Positions 24,382-35,496 are shown, numbered from the stretch's first letter. The stretch: 64,000 nucleotides of DNA from Trematomus loennbergii (GCA_012861695.1 JAAOOA010000006.1:32522734-32586733); one strand, 5' to 3'. Made by a program: numbers and translations. Notes: generated by a model not told the origin, from the sequence alone.

Positions 24382-24417
24382 TGTTGTGTGGTGTGTGTGT
24401 GTGTGTGTGTGTGTGTG
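24313..24417. repeat. (TG)n microsatellite
   Basis: About 105 bp of TG, imperfect in its right half (GTGGTG and GTTGTG slips). Confidence 0.97.
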
Positions 24418-24539
24418 GCAGACAAAGAGAGGCAATTTGTTGGCAACATGACTCAAATACTTGATATCAAGAGCAAGACTCAAGACAAAGTTCAAAATTC
24501 TAAAAAATCTATACGTAGGAAAAGGAAACTGCAAACACA

Positions 24540-24770
24540 TGGAAATAAATAAACTTGACCACACAAGACAAACTGGCACAGGACAAAGGGAGACAAGGAC
24601 AATATAAACAAGAGGTAGTGGGACACAAGTGGCAACAATCAAGGGAGGGGCTTACAAAACACAATTGCAGGAAGTAAAGGGCTCTGAAACGAGAGGGAAT
24701 GGAAAGTACAAAATAAAAGTGCAATGACAGACAGTGCATGCCAGGACTAGACATTAGTGACAGTAACGTA
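24540..24770 (-). mobile_element. degraded LTR fragment, minus orientation
   Basis: The CA-rich, T-poor composition (ACAAGACAAACTGGCACAGG, GGAAGTAAAGG, TACAAAATAAAAGTGCAATG) mirrors the solo LTRs at 28860 and 38611 read backwards. The ends and target duplication are lost. Confidence 0.45.
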
Positions 24771-25447
24771 ACAAGTGAACAATGAGACATTTTCAACCTA
24801 AATCTAACCATGGACTATAAACTAAACATGAAACATATAACATAAACCTGATAAATAACTTAACATGACATGAATAGAATAAAAAATGTGATGAGATTTT
24901 ACACATTTTTGTGCAGACAGATTGAGCGTAGGTAGTAATGAAAATCTTTAACTTAAAAAAGATGCTGCATTTCAACTCTGATCTGATCCACTTTGCAAAT
25001 CAAAGACACAAAACCTGTTCTTCACAAAGTCATAACTCAGTCCAACCACAACACAGACATAAAACATGACTGCGGGAATCAGTCCATTATCTCCATTAAT
25101 CTGCTTAGAAGTCACATAAAAAGGCTCTCCTCATGATCATAAATAATTCTTAATTCCTCATAATGCATCCATGTTTACAGGGCAAACAAGCTGCTAGCAG
25201 CTAACGCAGCATGACCTTCCATGTTGCAGGTCCATCAAAATGTAAAGCTTAGCGCCATCAAAGGGTCCTTTGAACCAGAGGCTCTCATTTTGGACCTGTT
25301 AAATGCAGAGTGGCCCACCAGAAATGTTTTCAAGGGTGCAAAAAACAACAACTCCATCAACAAAATACAGGACACAAAGAATCAACAGAAAGCATGAATA
25401 TACATTTTCATGGGCACATCATCTTTAATCTACAAAATCTTTGACCA
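24771..25447. other. unique intergenic DNA
   Basis: A-rich sequence, with no element or exon recognised. Confidence 0.4.
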
Positions 25448-25729
25448 ACCAAGTCTTCTGGGGCGACTGACTGCGAGGGAGTGTGGTCGTCTTTCAACCA
25501 GAAGGTTGTGGGTTCTATCCCAGCCCGTACAGCCAACATGTCGATGTATCCTTGGGCAAGATACTTAACCCTGAGTTGCTCCCGATGGCATGGCCAACAG
25601 TGTGTGAATGTGTATGAATGTTAGTAAGGTACACTGCTCTGTATGAATGGGTGTGAATGGGTGAATGACATAGTATAGTATGTAAAGCGCTTTGAGGGGT
25701 CGTAAAGACTGGATAAAGCGGTATATAAG

Positions 25730-26656
25730 CAGAGTTGGGTGTAACGCGTTACAAAGTACGCGTTACTGTAATAATATTACTTTTGTCGGTAACGGAGTAG
25801 TGTAACGCGTTACTTTTATAATTCAGTAATCACACTACAGTTACTAACATTGCCCCGACACGCGTTACTTCGTTACTTTTATAAAATCAGTCATAATCAC
25901 ACTGACAGACAAGAGGGGTTTCCGCCGCAGGTTTATATGTACGTAATCTGCGCGACTTGCGCGTCCACATCTCCACGTGCACTGCTGCATAAACATGGCT
26001 GACAGCGATAACTTTCGAGGGGTGGAGGTATGCTCATTATTTTGAGTTTGTCCGAAGAACAGACAGGAATGTGACGGTGAGGTGCAAACTGTGTCCAGGC
26101 CAGAAGCTGTTATCCACTGCTATAAACACCACGTCAAACCTCAACAAACACCTGCAAAGAACACATGCTAAGGTGAAGCTAATTGCTAAGGACCCCCAAA
26201 CCCAGAGTGAGGATGTTGTGAGTGCACCGCCGCCGACTCCGAAGCAGCAAAAATGAGAATTTGGAGGACCGGTAACCAAAGCAGAGATGGACAGGCTTGT
26301 AGCATCCTTCATAGTATAGGAAATGTTGCCCATTTGCACAGTGGAATCACCATCGCATCGTTCAGAGATATACAAAATACAGATAGCAGGAGACAGAGGA
26401 CAGCCATAGTCAGAGCTATCTGGATCAGTCTTATGCGACAATGGAAACTGAACTAAAGAGAACATTTGAAACTTTAGCAGTCTGCGTGATCTGCCTGTAG
26501 GGAGGGGCGGCCGGCCCTGCAAGTAAAGTAACGAGTAAAGTAACGAGTAAAGTAACGAGTTACTTTATGTAGAGAGTAACGAAGTAGTGTAATATATTAC
26601 TTTTTTTTAAAGTAATATGTAATATATTACTTTTTTTAGTAGCGACCCCATCTCTG
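25730..26656 (+). mobile_element. hAT DNA transposon, non-autonomous, with 8-bp TSD
   Basis: The ends are CAGAGTTGGGTGTAACGCG and CCCATCTCTG (TIR CAGAGTTGGG / CAGAGATGGG). The exact 8 bp TATATAAG occurs on both sides (25722-25729 and 26657-26664), as expected for hAT. Subterminal arrays of GTAACG(CGTTAC)/AGTAACGAG typify this fish hAT family. The 927 bp copy retains a broken transposase N-terminus. Confidence 0.92.
25994..26500 (+). pseudogene. hAT transposase N-terminal remnant with BED zinc finger
   Basis: An ATG at 25994 opens MADSDNFRG. After a one-base frame change near 26015 the reading continues WRYAHYFEFVRRTDRNVTV, then CKLCPGQ and, after a spacer, NLNKHLQRTHAKV. The Cys-x2-Cys and His-x4-His spacing and the leading aromatic W/F residues define a BED-type zinc finger, the DNA-binding domain of hAT transposases. 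Downstream, pieces such as VTKAEMDRLVASFIV and METELKRTFETLAV match the usual order after the BED finger but are separated by stops. The catalytic core and the dimerisation domain are missing, so it is inactive. Confidence 0.8.
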
Positions 26657-26796
26657 TATATAAGTACAGTCCATTTACCATTCTGTTATACAAAAACAGA
26701 ACCTACACTAGGGGTTTCACCAACTAATCAACTAGTCGACTAGTCGACTACCTCTACCACTAGTCGGCGCTGTAGGCCCTAGTCATCTAGTCGTGA

Positions 26797-27170
26797 ACAA
26801 AATGGAGGCAAACGTGGGAGATGAGGATGCCGACATTGGCGCTGAGGTGCTGGAAAATATGCCAGCAAAACACGTCCGACATTCAGGGGTCCTCATCTTA
26901 TGCACAAATGCGCCGCACCTATGCACTCTACAGTTTCAGTTTTAGCTCCGGCGCTAAAAGTTCACGAGTGTGCTCCACTAGCACCCCCTCTTTGAACAGC
27001 TGTTTGGACCTCATTCCGAGAGCAACAAGAAAACACGGGTCAACAAGAAAACATGGGTCAACAGTGGCGCGGATGAGCTACGGGATTACTGCCAGCAGAC
27101 ACCCCATATTCCCACAATGGATAACCCTCTGAAGTGGTGGGCACAAAACACGAACCGCTTCCCCGTTTAG
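26797..27170 (+). pseudogene. internally deleted hAT transposase (N-terminal and C-terminal pieces)
   Basis: A possible start at 26797 reads MEANVGDEDADIGAEVLEN and soon meets a stop. At 27069-27165 a different frame reads ADELRDYCQQTPHIPTMDN and continues with PLKWWAQNTNRFP. The N-P-L-x-W-W ... R-F-P motif is the signature of the hAT C-terminal dimerisation domain. The whole catalytic region between them is gone, as in a deletion derivative. Frame 27069-27170 ends at a stop just before where L-A-x-L would follow; the next bases still encode a similar stretch in a shifted frame. Confidence 0.7.
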
Positions 27171-27199
27171 CCAAGCTTTCAGTTACTGTTTTTATTTAA

Positions 27200-28381
27200 G
27201 GCGAGACACCCCAGGTGAATAGAGTAATTTTTTTAACTTAAAGATATCAGCTAGGAATTTCTCCAGTTAATTACTTACAATAAGGCAATTGTTTTTTGTA
27301 TTACAGGTTTTCTGAAATAGCATGTTTAAATATGCAAATGAGCCATTATCTCATTAAATATGCGCATATTTTAACACATTTCAGGAATCGAAATCTGAAC
27401 TTTGGATAAAGCCAGGTTAAAAATTCTTGTATCATTTTGAAGTCATATTAGTATCTAAGGCTTTTACAGAAGGGATTTTGGATATCTCTTTTTATCACTC
27501 CATAAATCAGAAAATACTGTCAACAGCCCTAAAATATCCATTTTCGCCATGTTTTTAGGTATAAAATGTTATATAATTCAGGCTATGAATGATATATGAA
27601 CAAACCCTTCTGTAAAAGCCTTCATAATATTGATAGGAATATAACTGGAAGGTTTGGTGTATCTACGTGCTACTGAAGTGGACATTTCGGACTCAGAGTA
27701 GGAGAAAAAAATCATTTTGAGAAAACGACCTTTAAAGATTGCAGTGTGGCGCTAGCTAAACCCTCCTGTTCTTTGGATGACAGCTTGCGCATCGACGCAC
27801 TCCGTGAAGGTATTTCATGTTCGGGGTCATTTGTTTTTTGTATAATCTTGCTTCGTGCAAGTGACAATTGTTGTCGTCTTCTCTGTGAACGTTTTTTTCG
27901 CCGTTCTTTTGCCATTTTGAGATTTAATTTCTAGCGGAAAGCTAACCAGGAAGTGTTTTAGCACACCACGTGACGCATCTGAACGAATCACGTTGTCAGA
28001 AATTGACACCAGCCAATGAGATTTCGTTCTTGGTTTCCCCTTTGTACTTTCACGATTGGTTGCTGATACAAAGGAAATGACCATATTTGGATCCGATGAG
28101 ATTGTGCAGGAGAACGGAGCTTTCCAACGATACCTCTGATGACATGGTGCAAACAGCGGTCGCGGTACTTTATGTTACGTTAGAATGCTAACTTTTGGTG
28201 AATTTAGGAGAAATCTACAGACGCAAATAGACAAACTATAGTCAAATAAACACTTAAATGTGTATTTTGTATGTTTTCCTTCCAAAAGCCTGAAAGAAAA
28301 CATGTTATAGAATCAAAATAGCACAAAATCTCAAAATTGACAAGTGCTTGAAAAACAATGTTTTTGTCTGCTGGTCTCGCC
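27200..28381. mobile_element. TTAA-flanked DNA transposon nested in the hAT
   Basis: TTAA (27196-27199), then GGCGAGACACC, ending in GTCTCGCC followed by TTAA (28382-28385). The 8 bp perfect TIR is GGCGAGAC. At 1182 bp with a TTAA duplication, it fits a piggyBac or Kolobok-type non-autonomous copy. The minus frames 27712-27915 (basic, MAKERRKKRSQRRRQQ) and 27827-28084 match no family I recognise and may be transposase debris. An 18 bp inverted pair (27457-27474 / 27605-27622) lies inside. Confidence 0.8.
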
Positions 28382-28629
28382 TTAATCAGCCATGTAACCC
28401 AAATTAAAATGCTGCTTTGTTACAGTGTTTAACGTAACTGTATGCATTGCAATACAAAATACAGTTTTACACCTCTCTTTTTGTGTCTTTATTATGACGT
28501 AACAACTAGTCGACTAGTCGACTACTTTTGAAAAACTTGTCGACTAGTAAATATTGGTAGTTGTGAAACCCCTAACCTACACACATCAGGCCCAAATAAA
28601 CACAAGCACAAACAATGCATTAATGGAGG

Positions 28630-28765
28630 AGAAGATTGAAAGCACAGGGGCTACCAGTATTTGGCACCCTGGAGCACTGGGGGTTTGGTGCCTCGCTCAA
28701 GGACACCTGGCCCAGAAGGTGAGCTGGCACCTCTCCAGCTGTGTGTTTCTTTTCTGGTCTGTAGG
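28630..28765 (-). mobile_element. SINE-like fragment, minus orientation
   Basis: Reverse complement of the 22665-22795 pattern: GGTGCCTCGCTCAAGGACAC, then GAGCTGGCACCTCTCCAGCT. Confidence 0.5.
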
Positions 28766-28859
28766 GAAACATGAAAAAGTGACCATGCAGTGAGCATCTT
28801 GTTCCAACGCCAGTCCCTACAGATTGAGATCCTGGCACCCCAAAGTAAAACATAATTTG

Positions 28860-29303
28860 TGTAATGGGCTGGGTAAGGAAGGCAGACACAGAACAAAGAG
28901 AGGCAGGTAGAATTGGCAAAACGCGAGCTTTAGTGAAATAAAGCTGGAACAAAAACATGAAACTATGGGGAGCCGGCCAATTGGAACATGACAAAGAAAA
29001 ACAGCAAACAAACCGGGACAACTTGAGGAACACGAGTGGCAAAACCAGGGGGGCACACAAGGACAATCCAGGACCAGACCAACAAACTAACAGAAAACAC
29101 TAGATAAGACAGGTGTTTATAAAGAGACAGGACCACTCACAAAGACAAGCAAAGCTGGAGAAGGCAGGCAGAGGTAACAAGTGATTAGACACAGATGGAT
29201 AGAATCAGGGCAGACCACCACCAAAGACAGGAAGTAAAACAATACAAGGCACAAGGAGAACAATACATTTAAAAATAAAACTTGAAACTCAAAAACCATG
29301 ACA
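28860..29303 (-). mobile_element. solo LTR, minus orientation, 5-bp TSD
   Basis: On the plus strand it begins TGTAATGGGCTGGG and ends CCATGACA, so read on the minus strand it runs TGTCATGG...CCATTACA with TG..CA ends. ATTTG is present on both sides (28855-28859, 29304-29308), the 5 bp duplication usual for Gypsy-, BEL- or ERV-type integration. A TTTATAAACACC TATA-like motif lies on the minus strand near 29120. The length is 444 bp and no internal coding region is left, so it is a product of LTR-LTR recombination. Confidence 0.8.
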
Positions 29304-29308
29304 ATTTG

Positions 29309-29509
29309 TGTATCATTCCCATATTGCGGTCCAATCCAATAATTAAAGGGTTCTTCCTCGTGCTTACACCACATTTCATGAACATTGGCCCAGCAGTTTT
29401 TCAGTGAACCTGCTGACAAACCTAAACTGAGGAAGGAGGAAACTAAAGTTCTTAAAGCAGAGGAGTGTAAACAGCCAACATTTCAATGGGTTAAAATAGA
29501 GTTTGATTG
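29309..29509. other. unique intergenic DNA
   Basis: Short unremarkable spacer between the solo LTR and the next candidate regulatory block. Confidence 0.4.
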
Positions 29510-30110
29510 CAAGTGTGTTTATTTTCCGCCTTCCCGAGACACATAAGCATCTCTTTGTCTGTCTGTATGTTACATTGTCCCAAGCAGTAATTGCTTAAAG
29601 CGAGACACATTTTGTCGAGTGGACTCCTGAATGAAAATATGTTTTCACCCTGTTTTCAATCCCGGCCTGAACCAGACAATTAATGGTCTCTTAATCCCCG
29701 GACACACATTCACATGCCCGACTCCCTGCTCTGACAATGAGACCAATAAAAACCAACACAAATAAATTCTCTGTTGTTTTCCTTCTTACCAATTTCTCCT
29801 CTGATTTCCCCCCCCCTTGTCTCTCTTCTATTACCAATCTTGAACTCATGAGTTTTCTCTGATAGTGATCCTGTTAAATTAAGTGCCTGAGCTTTATCCA
29901 GTGCCCTCTCACCGTCACTCCTTTAATTTAGTCATTATAATTAACCATTAACTGGTGTCAGTTTCTGGGCCACTAACAGGCCCACTCAGTTCTGCTTGTC
30001 TGCATTATCACAGTTTGGGGAGAAAGTAAATTATAATGAAGGGCTATATAGTCCAATTACTGATAAAAGCAGCCAAGTGCGCTCCTTGTAATTAGGTGCC
30101 AGTATCCCTC
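29510..30110. promoter_or_regulatory. strong candidate conserved noncoding block
   Basis: About 600 bp of repeat-free sequence dense in homeodomain-like cores: AGCAGTAATTGCTTAAAGC, ACAATTAATGGTCTCTTAAT, TTTAATTTAGTCATTATAAT, TTAACCATTAACTGG, AGTCCAATTACTGAT and TTGTAATTAGGTGCC. In fish gene deserts such texture usually marks long-range enhancers of developmental genes. Inference; the target gene is outside the window. Confidence 0.4.
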
Positions 30111-31194
30111 CCTCCTTCCCTCTTCCTCCCTTTCCCTCTCCCCTTTCTCGGAGTGACACGTCGGAAAGGGAATATATGCATAATAGCTATTTTTATTACC
30201 GTTAACCTCTTACTCATGTTCTTAACCCAGTGACTTTCAATCACGGAGACAAGGGGATGCCACAGTGAGACCTTATCTCGCAAGCAATTATTTTATGTAC
30301 TCTGCGTGCCTGTTAAACTAAGTTAACTGATAGAAGTGGGAGTGTCGGGACGAAGCAAAAGGAAAGGAGTTGCGAAAAAAGGGGAGGCCAGATAGAAGTG
30401 AAGGATTGTAGGAAACAGGCGGCGGCGGATCCTTCTGTTCCCGCTCTAATGGGATGGAGCTGAGCTGTCTCTTGTAGCTGGGTCGTGTAGTTCCCCACCA
30501 GAGCACTTACAAGTCAGCGCTGGTAATTAAACTGTACCATCAGACCCTTCTCTTTTCCCTTTTTCCTCCCGCCCTCGCCTCCCTTTTCTCTCTCAGTCCG
30601 CTCGCCCGTTCTTCCCCTTCCTTCTCTTGGCAGGTGAGACAACATGCTTTGGAAAATTAAGAGGAGCGACGGGTGGAGACGAAGAAAGGAAGAGCAAATT
30701 AAGGCTGCTGGAATGAGGCTGGTTTCTTAGAGGTGGAGTTTGAATGCAGGCTTAATTCAAAAGACTGGACATGAGGGTTTTATACATGAGTGAACTGTGA
30801 GGGGAAGGGGCTTGAACTTTAGTCTCACTCTGGTTAAATGTAATTCCGGTTAACTTAAGGCCATTTATCTAGCAGTTATAAGTGAAAGAATGACTTGGTG
30901 ATTGTTGGAACAGTGGAAAGACAGAGATGTATTTCTGTATGTTAAATGTTTGTATTTTCTATTTAATAAGGAGTTTAAGTGTCCTTTGTGTGTCCGTGCT
31001 CTTTGATGCACATTGGCTCCATGGTTATTATGAAATGTGCAATATAAAAGTTAAGTTCACCAAAGGAAGCTTGCATAACCATGGCACTTATGGGATTACA
31101 TTAGCCATAAAGAATGTTAGAAAAAAATGATCATTTATTTCTCATCTCTGATCGGCTACAGATAAAGAGAGGGAGAAGCTAAATATAGTTATTT
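30111..31194. other. unique intergenic DNA
   Basis: Pyrimidine-rich runs at 30105-30150 and 30540-30630. The remainder is featureless to me. No exon. Confidence 0.4.
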
Positions 31195-31330
31195 ACAGTG
31201 TACGTCATTAAATAAGTACATTTACTCAAGTACTGTACTCAAGCTACATCAAATGTTGTGCTTTTTACTCGCAACATTTATTTTTGTTAAAATGTATAGT
31301 TACTTGTACTTTGCACGTTTAAAATATAAC
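31195..31330. repeat. fragment of the AAGTAC/TTTACTCAAGTA fish repeat
   Basis: AAGTACATTTACTCAAGTAC and TATAGTTACTTGTACTTTGC are landmarks of a very common fish hAT-like repeat. Related pieces lie at 37856-40980 (both ends) and 63776-63845. Confidence 0.55.
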
Positions 31331-31623
31331 TCACACATATGAATCAACTAATGAATTAAGATACCCAGCAGCTCCACCTTTAACAGAATCAGACTTCCTG
31401 TAATCGTCCCACAGAGGGGACATTTATATTGGTAAAGTGCCAATAAAGATACACTTATATAACAATATTAAGTAAAGTGGCAAGCAAACAAATCAAATAA
31501 GTTCACATTTGAAGTAGAAAAGATAAGTGGAACAAATAGAAAGTAATAATGAAGTAGCTGCCAGATGACGGAAGAATAGAAACAGAAGAAAAAGCAATAC
31601 AATTTAAACATATTTTTTTATAT
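31331..31623. other. unique intergenic DNA
   Basis: A-rich, no recognisable element. Confidence 0.35.
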
Positions 31624-32076
31624 GATGCTCAGTTTCAGGTTCATAATTGTATTTTATACCTCTACTGTGACATGTCTCCATGCTTTAATGTTCAAAAAGC
31701 TCTTTATTTTCCTCATACTGCCTGTGCTGCAGCACCTCTTTTCACCCTCTGTCTGAAACCAGAGCCCAGTCTGCTCTGATTGGTTAGCTGGCCGGCTCTG
31801 TTGTGATTGGTCAACCAATTGGAGATGTGTTGCGCTTTAGCCTATCACTTGTCACTATTTGTTGGAGCACTAGCCAATAGAAGCGTGATTGTTACTGTAC
31901 ATAGTGATGTCACTTTGTTACAGAAGTAAACAAAGGAGTCCAATGGAGGTGTTTCAGGCAAGGGGGGGTGTGTGGGAGAGAAACTCCCTCTGGAGGGAAC
32001 ACAGGGCCATTTCACAAAAACCTAGAACACACTACAGGAGAGGGAAAACAGGAATAAGCATAATAAGGCCTCTTTA
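31624..32076 (-). mobile_element. MITE1 copy, minus orientation
   Basis: It runs from GATGCTCAGTTTCAGGTTCA through GACATGTCTCCATGCTTTAA and CTGATTGGTTAGCTGGCCGG to GGAATAAGCATAATAAGGCC. It is the reverse of copies at 975 and 53411. Near-full length (~453 bp). Confidence 0.85.
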
Positions 32077-32489
32077 CTGCAGCACCAATTTTAATCAAGT
32101 TATAATAAATATATTATGCCCGAAAATGTCCATTCTGCATAATGAGTATTTTAATTTTGGCAATTCAAGTATATTTTGATGCCAATACTTTCATTCTTCA
32201 CTTAGTAACAAAAAAAAGGGATGCAGGAGTATTACATAACAGAGTGTCCCATTAATGTGCTAATAATACTTTTAGTTAACATAGTAAGTAAAACATTTAT
32301 TAATAAATTAAGTTCAAAGTTACCCGATATAGAAAATTGTACAATAATGCCGCGGTATTCTGTTAATGTGTAACAGAAAATGTGTGTTAATTAAAGTTGA
32401 CTACCAATGAACTGTAGAATCACTACAGGCCGCAAATTATTTGTACTTTTGATAAGACATGAATGCATCTGTCTGTCTTTAACCCTCAG
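32077..32489. other. unique intergenic DNA
   Basis: AT-rich, no feature. Confidence 0.4.
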
Positions 32490-32770
32490 ACCGCCTCCAC
32501 CTGCTGGGTTGTCTCAGTCCAGCATGTGACTGCGTAATGAGCTGCTGTTTAATTAATCAGGCGCCAAATACCCACAAATCAGGGCTGCAGATATACTTAA
32601 ACCTGCTGCACACATTTTCTTAGTAAATCTGCTCCATTGTGTTTCATTTTGGATACTTCCACTGCATGACAGCACGGAATTTATGTTGGTTTGTCTGTCT
32701 TCTTCGGCAGCTTTAAGATGTAATTCCGAGGAAAAAGCATCTGTTAGCAATCATCTATAACATCCCAGAG
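32490..32770. promoter_or_regulatory. candidate conserved noncoding element
   Basis: TGCGTAATGAGCTGCTGTTT, AATTAATCAGGCGCCAAATA and AAGATGTAATTCCGAGG lie in repeat-free DNA. Inference from texture. Confidence 0.3.
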
Positions 32771-33784
32771 AGCGTTTAACAGATGGCATTGCTCAACGTC
32801 AACACAAACAAGCACGGAATCGCTCGTGTTCGGTAAAACAGCTTCGAAAATGGCTATCAACTGCCATTTAGTTTCAGATTCTTTAAAACAAAGCTGATTT
32901 ATGGCTCTTTGGATGTGTTATACTGCAAAAAAATCACTTCATGACTAATTAACTTAAATTTACGTCAGGTTGGTTACAAGTGCACGAGGTGATGTGATTT
33001 ATGCGATTGATTCAAAAAGTCACACTGCTTCTGAACAACTCTATGTATTTATCTGAGGTGTGTATGCAGGCCGTGATGCACCTGTCTGCATGGATGCTCT
33101 GCGGCAGAGTGTGTTTTGTGAAGGCATTGTTTTCTGGAGTTTGGTGGCGACAGACGATGGATTAAACGATGAATAAGTGATTTATTAGCTGCCGCTGTCA
33201 CGCTGGTTAGATGGATGACTACAAGCCACCTCTGACCCCACTTACCAGCCCTGTGTCTCACCGCAGAGGGTGTGTTTGCGTGTGTGTAGGTGGGTGCGCT
33301 GGCCAGCTGTAATCTTGTGACAGGATGAGACTAGTTGATCAATGGCCTAATGAACACTGTATTTCATTGGGCCAATGAAGTGAGAGGTGCTCGCCAAGCC
33401 GCAGCGGCACGGCCGGGGTCTGCTCTATGGGCCGACGGAACACGTGAGTCCTCCCTGAAAACAAACACGTTCACACTTTGTGGAAATACTGTGGATTTCA
33501 CAGGGTGTGGGTGCAAATGTGGAAGACAAAAGCCATGATATTCATTGCTTTGGACACGTTCTTATCATGGACAAAGGGAAAGCAAACTCAAATAAATGGC
33601 CATTTAGTTGCAGAAATAAGAAATGAAGCAATAAATAAGAACTCTTTCTTTCACTCTACTTAAATCTTTCAACATGGCCCATGCATCAGTCACATATTTA
33701 ATTTTTCAATACCTGGTTTATGTGAGTCTCCATGATTAGCGCTTCAAAATGCCATATTTGGGGATTATTTACTTAATATTTCCT
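32771..33784. other. unique intergenic DNA
   Basis: It contains ATGGATTAAACGATGAATAA near 33157, another enhancer-like stretch, but no exon or repeat ends. Confidence 0.4.
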
Positions 33785-34380
33785 GAACAGTTAGTGATTC
33801 CATTGTTGTAGTTTTTAATAGATGTTTGATTTGTGTTTTTTGATCTTCTTCTTCTTCGAGTCCGTAGCAATCTCAGATGTCGTTCTGCCAGTATCGGGCA
33901 CAGGCCACAGCTGATGGGGTAGGTTCTGCCAGGTCTTCTGGACTGCACCGGGGGGCATCGGCACATTCCAGTAGGTGGGACATTATCTGCACTGATCCAC
34001 AGCTGCACGTGTCTTCTGTGGTGTAGTTCCACACTTTCATCAGTGCTTTGCACCTCCCTGTTCCACACATCAGTTTCTTTGATGGGACAAGAGTATTCCC
34101 AGTTTGGATCTTTGTCTGAATAATACCTGTCTGAGTAACAGGAGTTGTTAACGTTTTTTCCGCTAGCTTGCACAAGCTCTTTACCTGCTTGGCTTGTGAG
34201 CGTCTTTCAACACAGTTTCAGTGCGGTATTTTGAACGAAGCTTTGCTAAAATATGTTCGCAGCAAATTCCGGACCTCATAATGTCTAAATCATGCCATAT
34301 GTCCTTCCCTACTGCTAGTTGTAGGTTTTTTGTGGTAAGGAGGAGGTTTTGAGCTTGAGGTACTACCACTGTTTCCAGTT
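33785..34380 (-). pseudogene. non-LTR retrotransposon (LINE) ORF2 C-terminal remnant
   Basis: The minus frame 33873-34175 ends with CSCGSVQIMSHLLEC, then CSPEDLAEPTPSAVACARYW. A C-x-C-G ... H-L-L-x-C knuckle followed by an A-x-x-C-A-x-x-W tail near the stop is the pattern at the C-terminus of jockey-like reverse transcriptases of animal LINEs. Upstream (34181-34369) another minus frame probably continues the same gene across a stop (A-R at 34178-34186). The reverse transcriptase and endonuclease domains are absent, so it is a truncated insertion. The family assignment is approximate. Confidence 0.5.
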
Positions 34381-34545
34381 CTTATCTTTTGCATGTCTCT
34401 TTGTCCTGTAAATAAAGTATTCTGTGTTGCCGCTGCTTAGGTCTACCTCTTTACCATGTTTTGTATTTACTTTATGTGGAATATTTCCTTATCGATACTT
34501 GATTGTATTCAAAGGCAAAACTTTTTTTTAAACTTTTTTTAAGGC

Positions 34546-34770
<225 letters not shown>

Positions 34771-35319
34771 GGGTCCCATTGTCTCCCGCTTTGATGAGCT
34801 TTTGCAATAAAATGCAAAACAAAAGGATAGGGGGGCTTTTTGCACCTTGATGGCTGCTGACTATGTTATGAGATGTGTAATAAAGGAAAGTAATATGCTT
34901 TAAACATTAAATAAGACTTTAATTGTCACACCGTGAAAAACGCGCCTTTCCCGGGAAGTAATTGAATGTCCTCATCGCATCGTGGGAATTAAAATAGGTT
35001 ATTTTATGTGTTGCTTTATTTTTGATTGAATCTGCTCTTAAGTGGGTGAGACAGTGGAGTTATCCATTCTCTTAGACGCCTTGTAGAGTGTTCAGCGACT
35101 GCAAAGATACGAGAGGCGGAGACGGGGAGGAGAATGACAAAGACAAATGCCTCTGCATTGACAGCTGTCCTCCATTTTCTCAAAGACAGACATACAAATG
35201 AGGACCACAAATCAAGGAATCCCTGCAAGATTAATCCTGTGCCCGGCAGACCCGCTGGCAGGAATTGGCAGGACTGTGGACGGATGGAGGCGGATGGATC
35301 TTTCGACTTTGATAAACTG
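34771..35319. promoter_or_regulatory. unique DNA with a candidate conserved noncoding block (34920-35120)
   Basis: TCCCGGGAAGTAATTGAATG, GGGAATTAAAATAGGTTATT and TTTTTGATTGAATCTGC lie in repeat-free DNA. Regulatory role inferred only. Confidence 0.28.
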
Positions 35320-35490
35320 TATCAATACCAAACACTTTAGGGTCAGATGTTAGAGGAATTGGCGTCTGCCCATACGGAAAAAATGAGTGTGTACATTTGC
35401 TGATCAGCTAAGAAACATTACAGCGTTGCAGGTTTTTATGGGAAATATCAACCAACATTGTAGTCATTGGTTTTAATGCTGGTAAGTGTT
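35320..35490 (-). repeat. interspersed repeat 'X', copy 1
   Basis: Its reverse complement matches 51115-51335: shared GTATCAATACCAAACAC, GGAATTGGCGTCTGCCC and ACATTTGCTGATCAGCTAAG. In both places it lies next to or inside a MITE1 copy. Confidence 0.7.
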
Positions 35491-35496
35491 GGTTAA

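Larger units (their letters stand above)
25448..26684 (+). mobile_element. tRNA-derived SINE copy 2, split by a hAT element
   Basis: The 5' part (25448-25729) has box-B-like GGTTGTGGGTTCTATCCC, then CCTTGGGCAAGATACTTAAC, TGAGTTGCTCCCGATGGCAT and GTAAAGCGCTTTGAG. The 3' tail TACAGTCCATTTACCATTCT resumes at 26665 after the inserted hAT. It is the same family as 21590-22605. Confidence 0.85.
26709..28574 (+). mobile_element. hAT DNA transposon with CTAGTCGACTAG subterminal repeats
   Basis: The ends TAGGGGTTTCAC and GTGAAACCCCTA are inverted and flanked by the identical 8 bp ACCTACAC (26701-26708, 28575-28582). Both subterminal regions carry tandem ACTAGTCGACTAGTCGACTA palindromes, probable transposase binding sites. 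The 1866 bp include a nested TTAA element, so the hAT itself is about 680 bp. It retains both a start and an end of a transposase gene. Confidence 0.92.

Noticed and set aside
28860..29303. Intact endogenous retrovirus or LTR retrotransposon
   Set aside because: One LTR with its own target duplication and no internal gag/pol sequence; solo LTR only.
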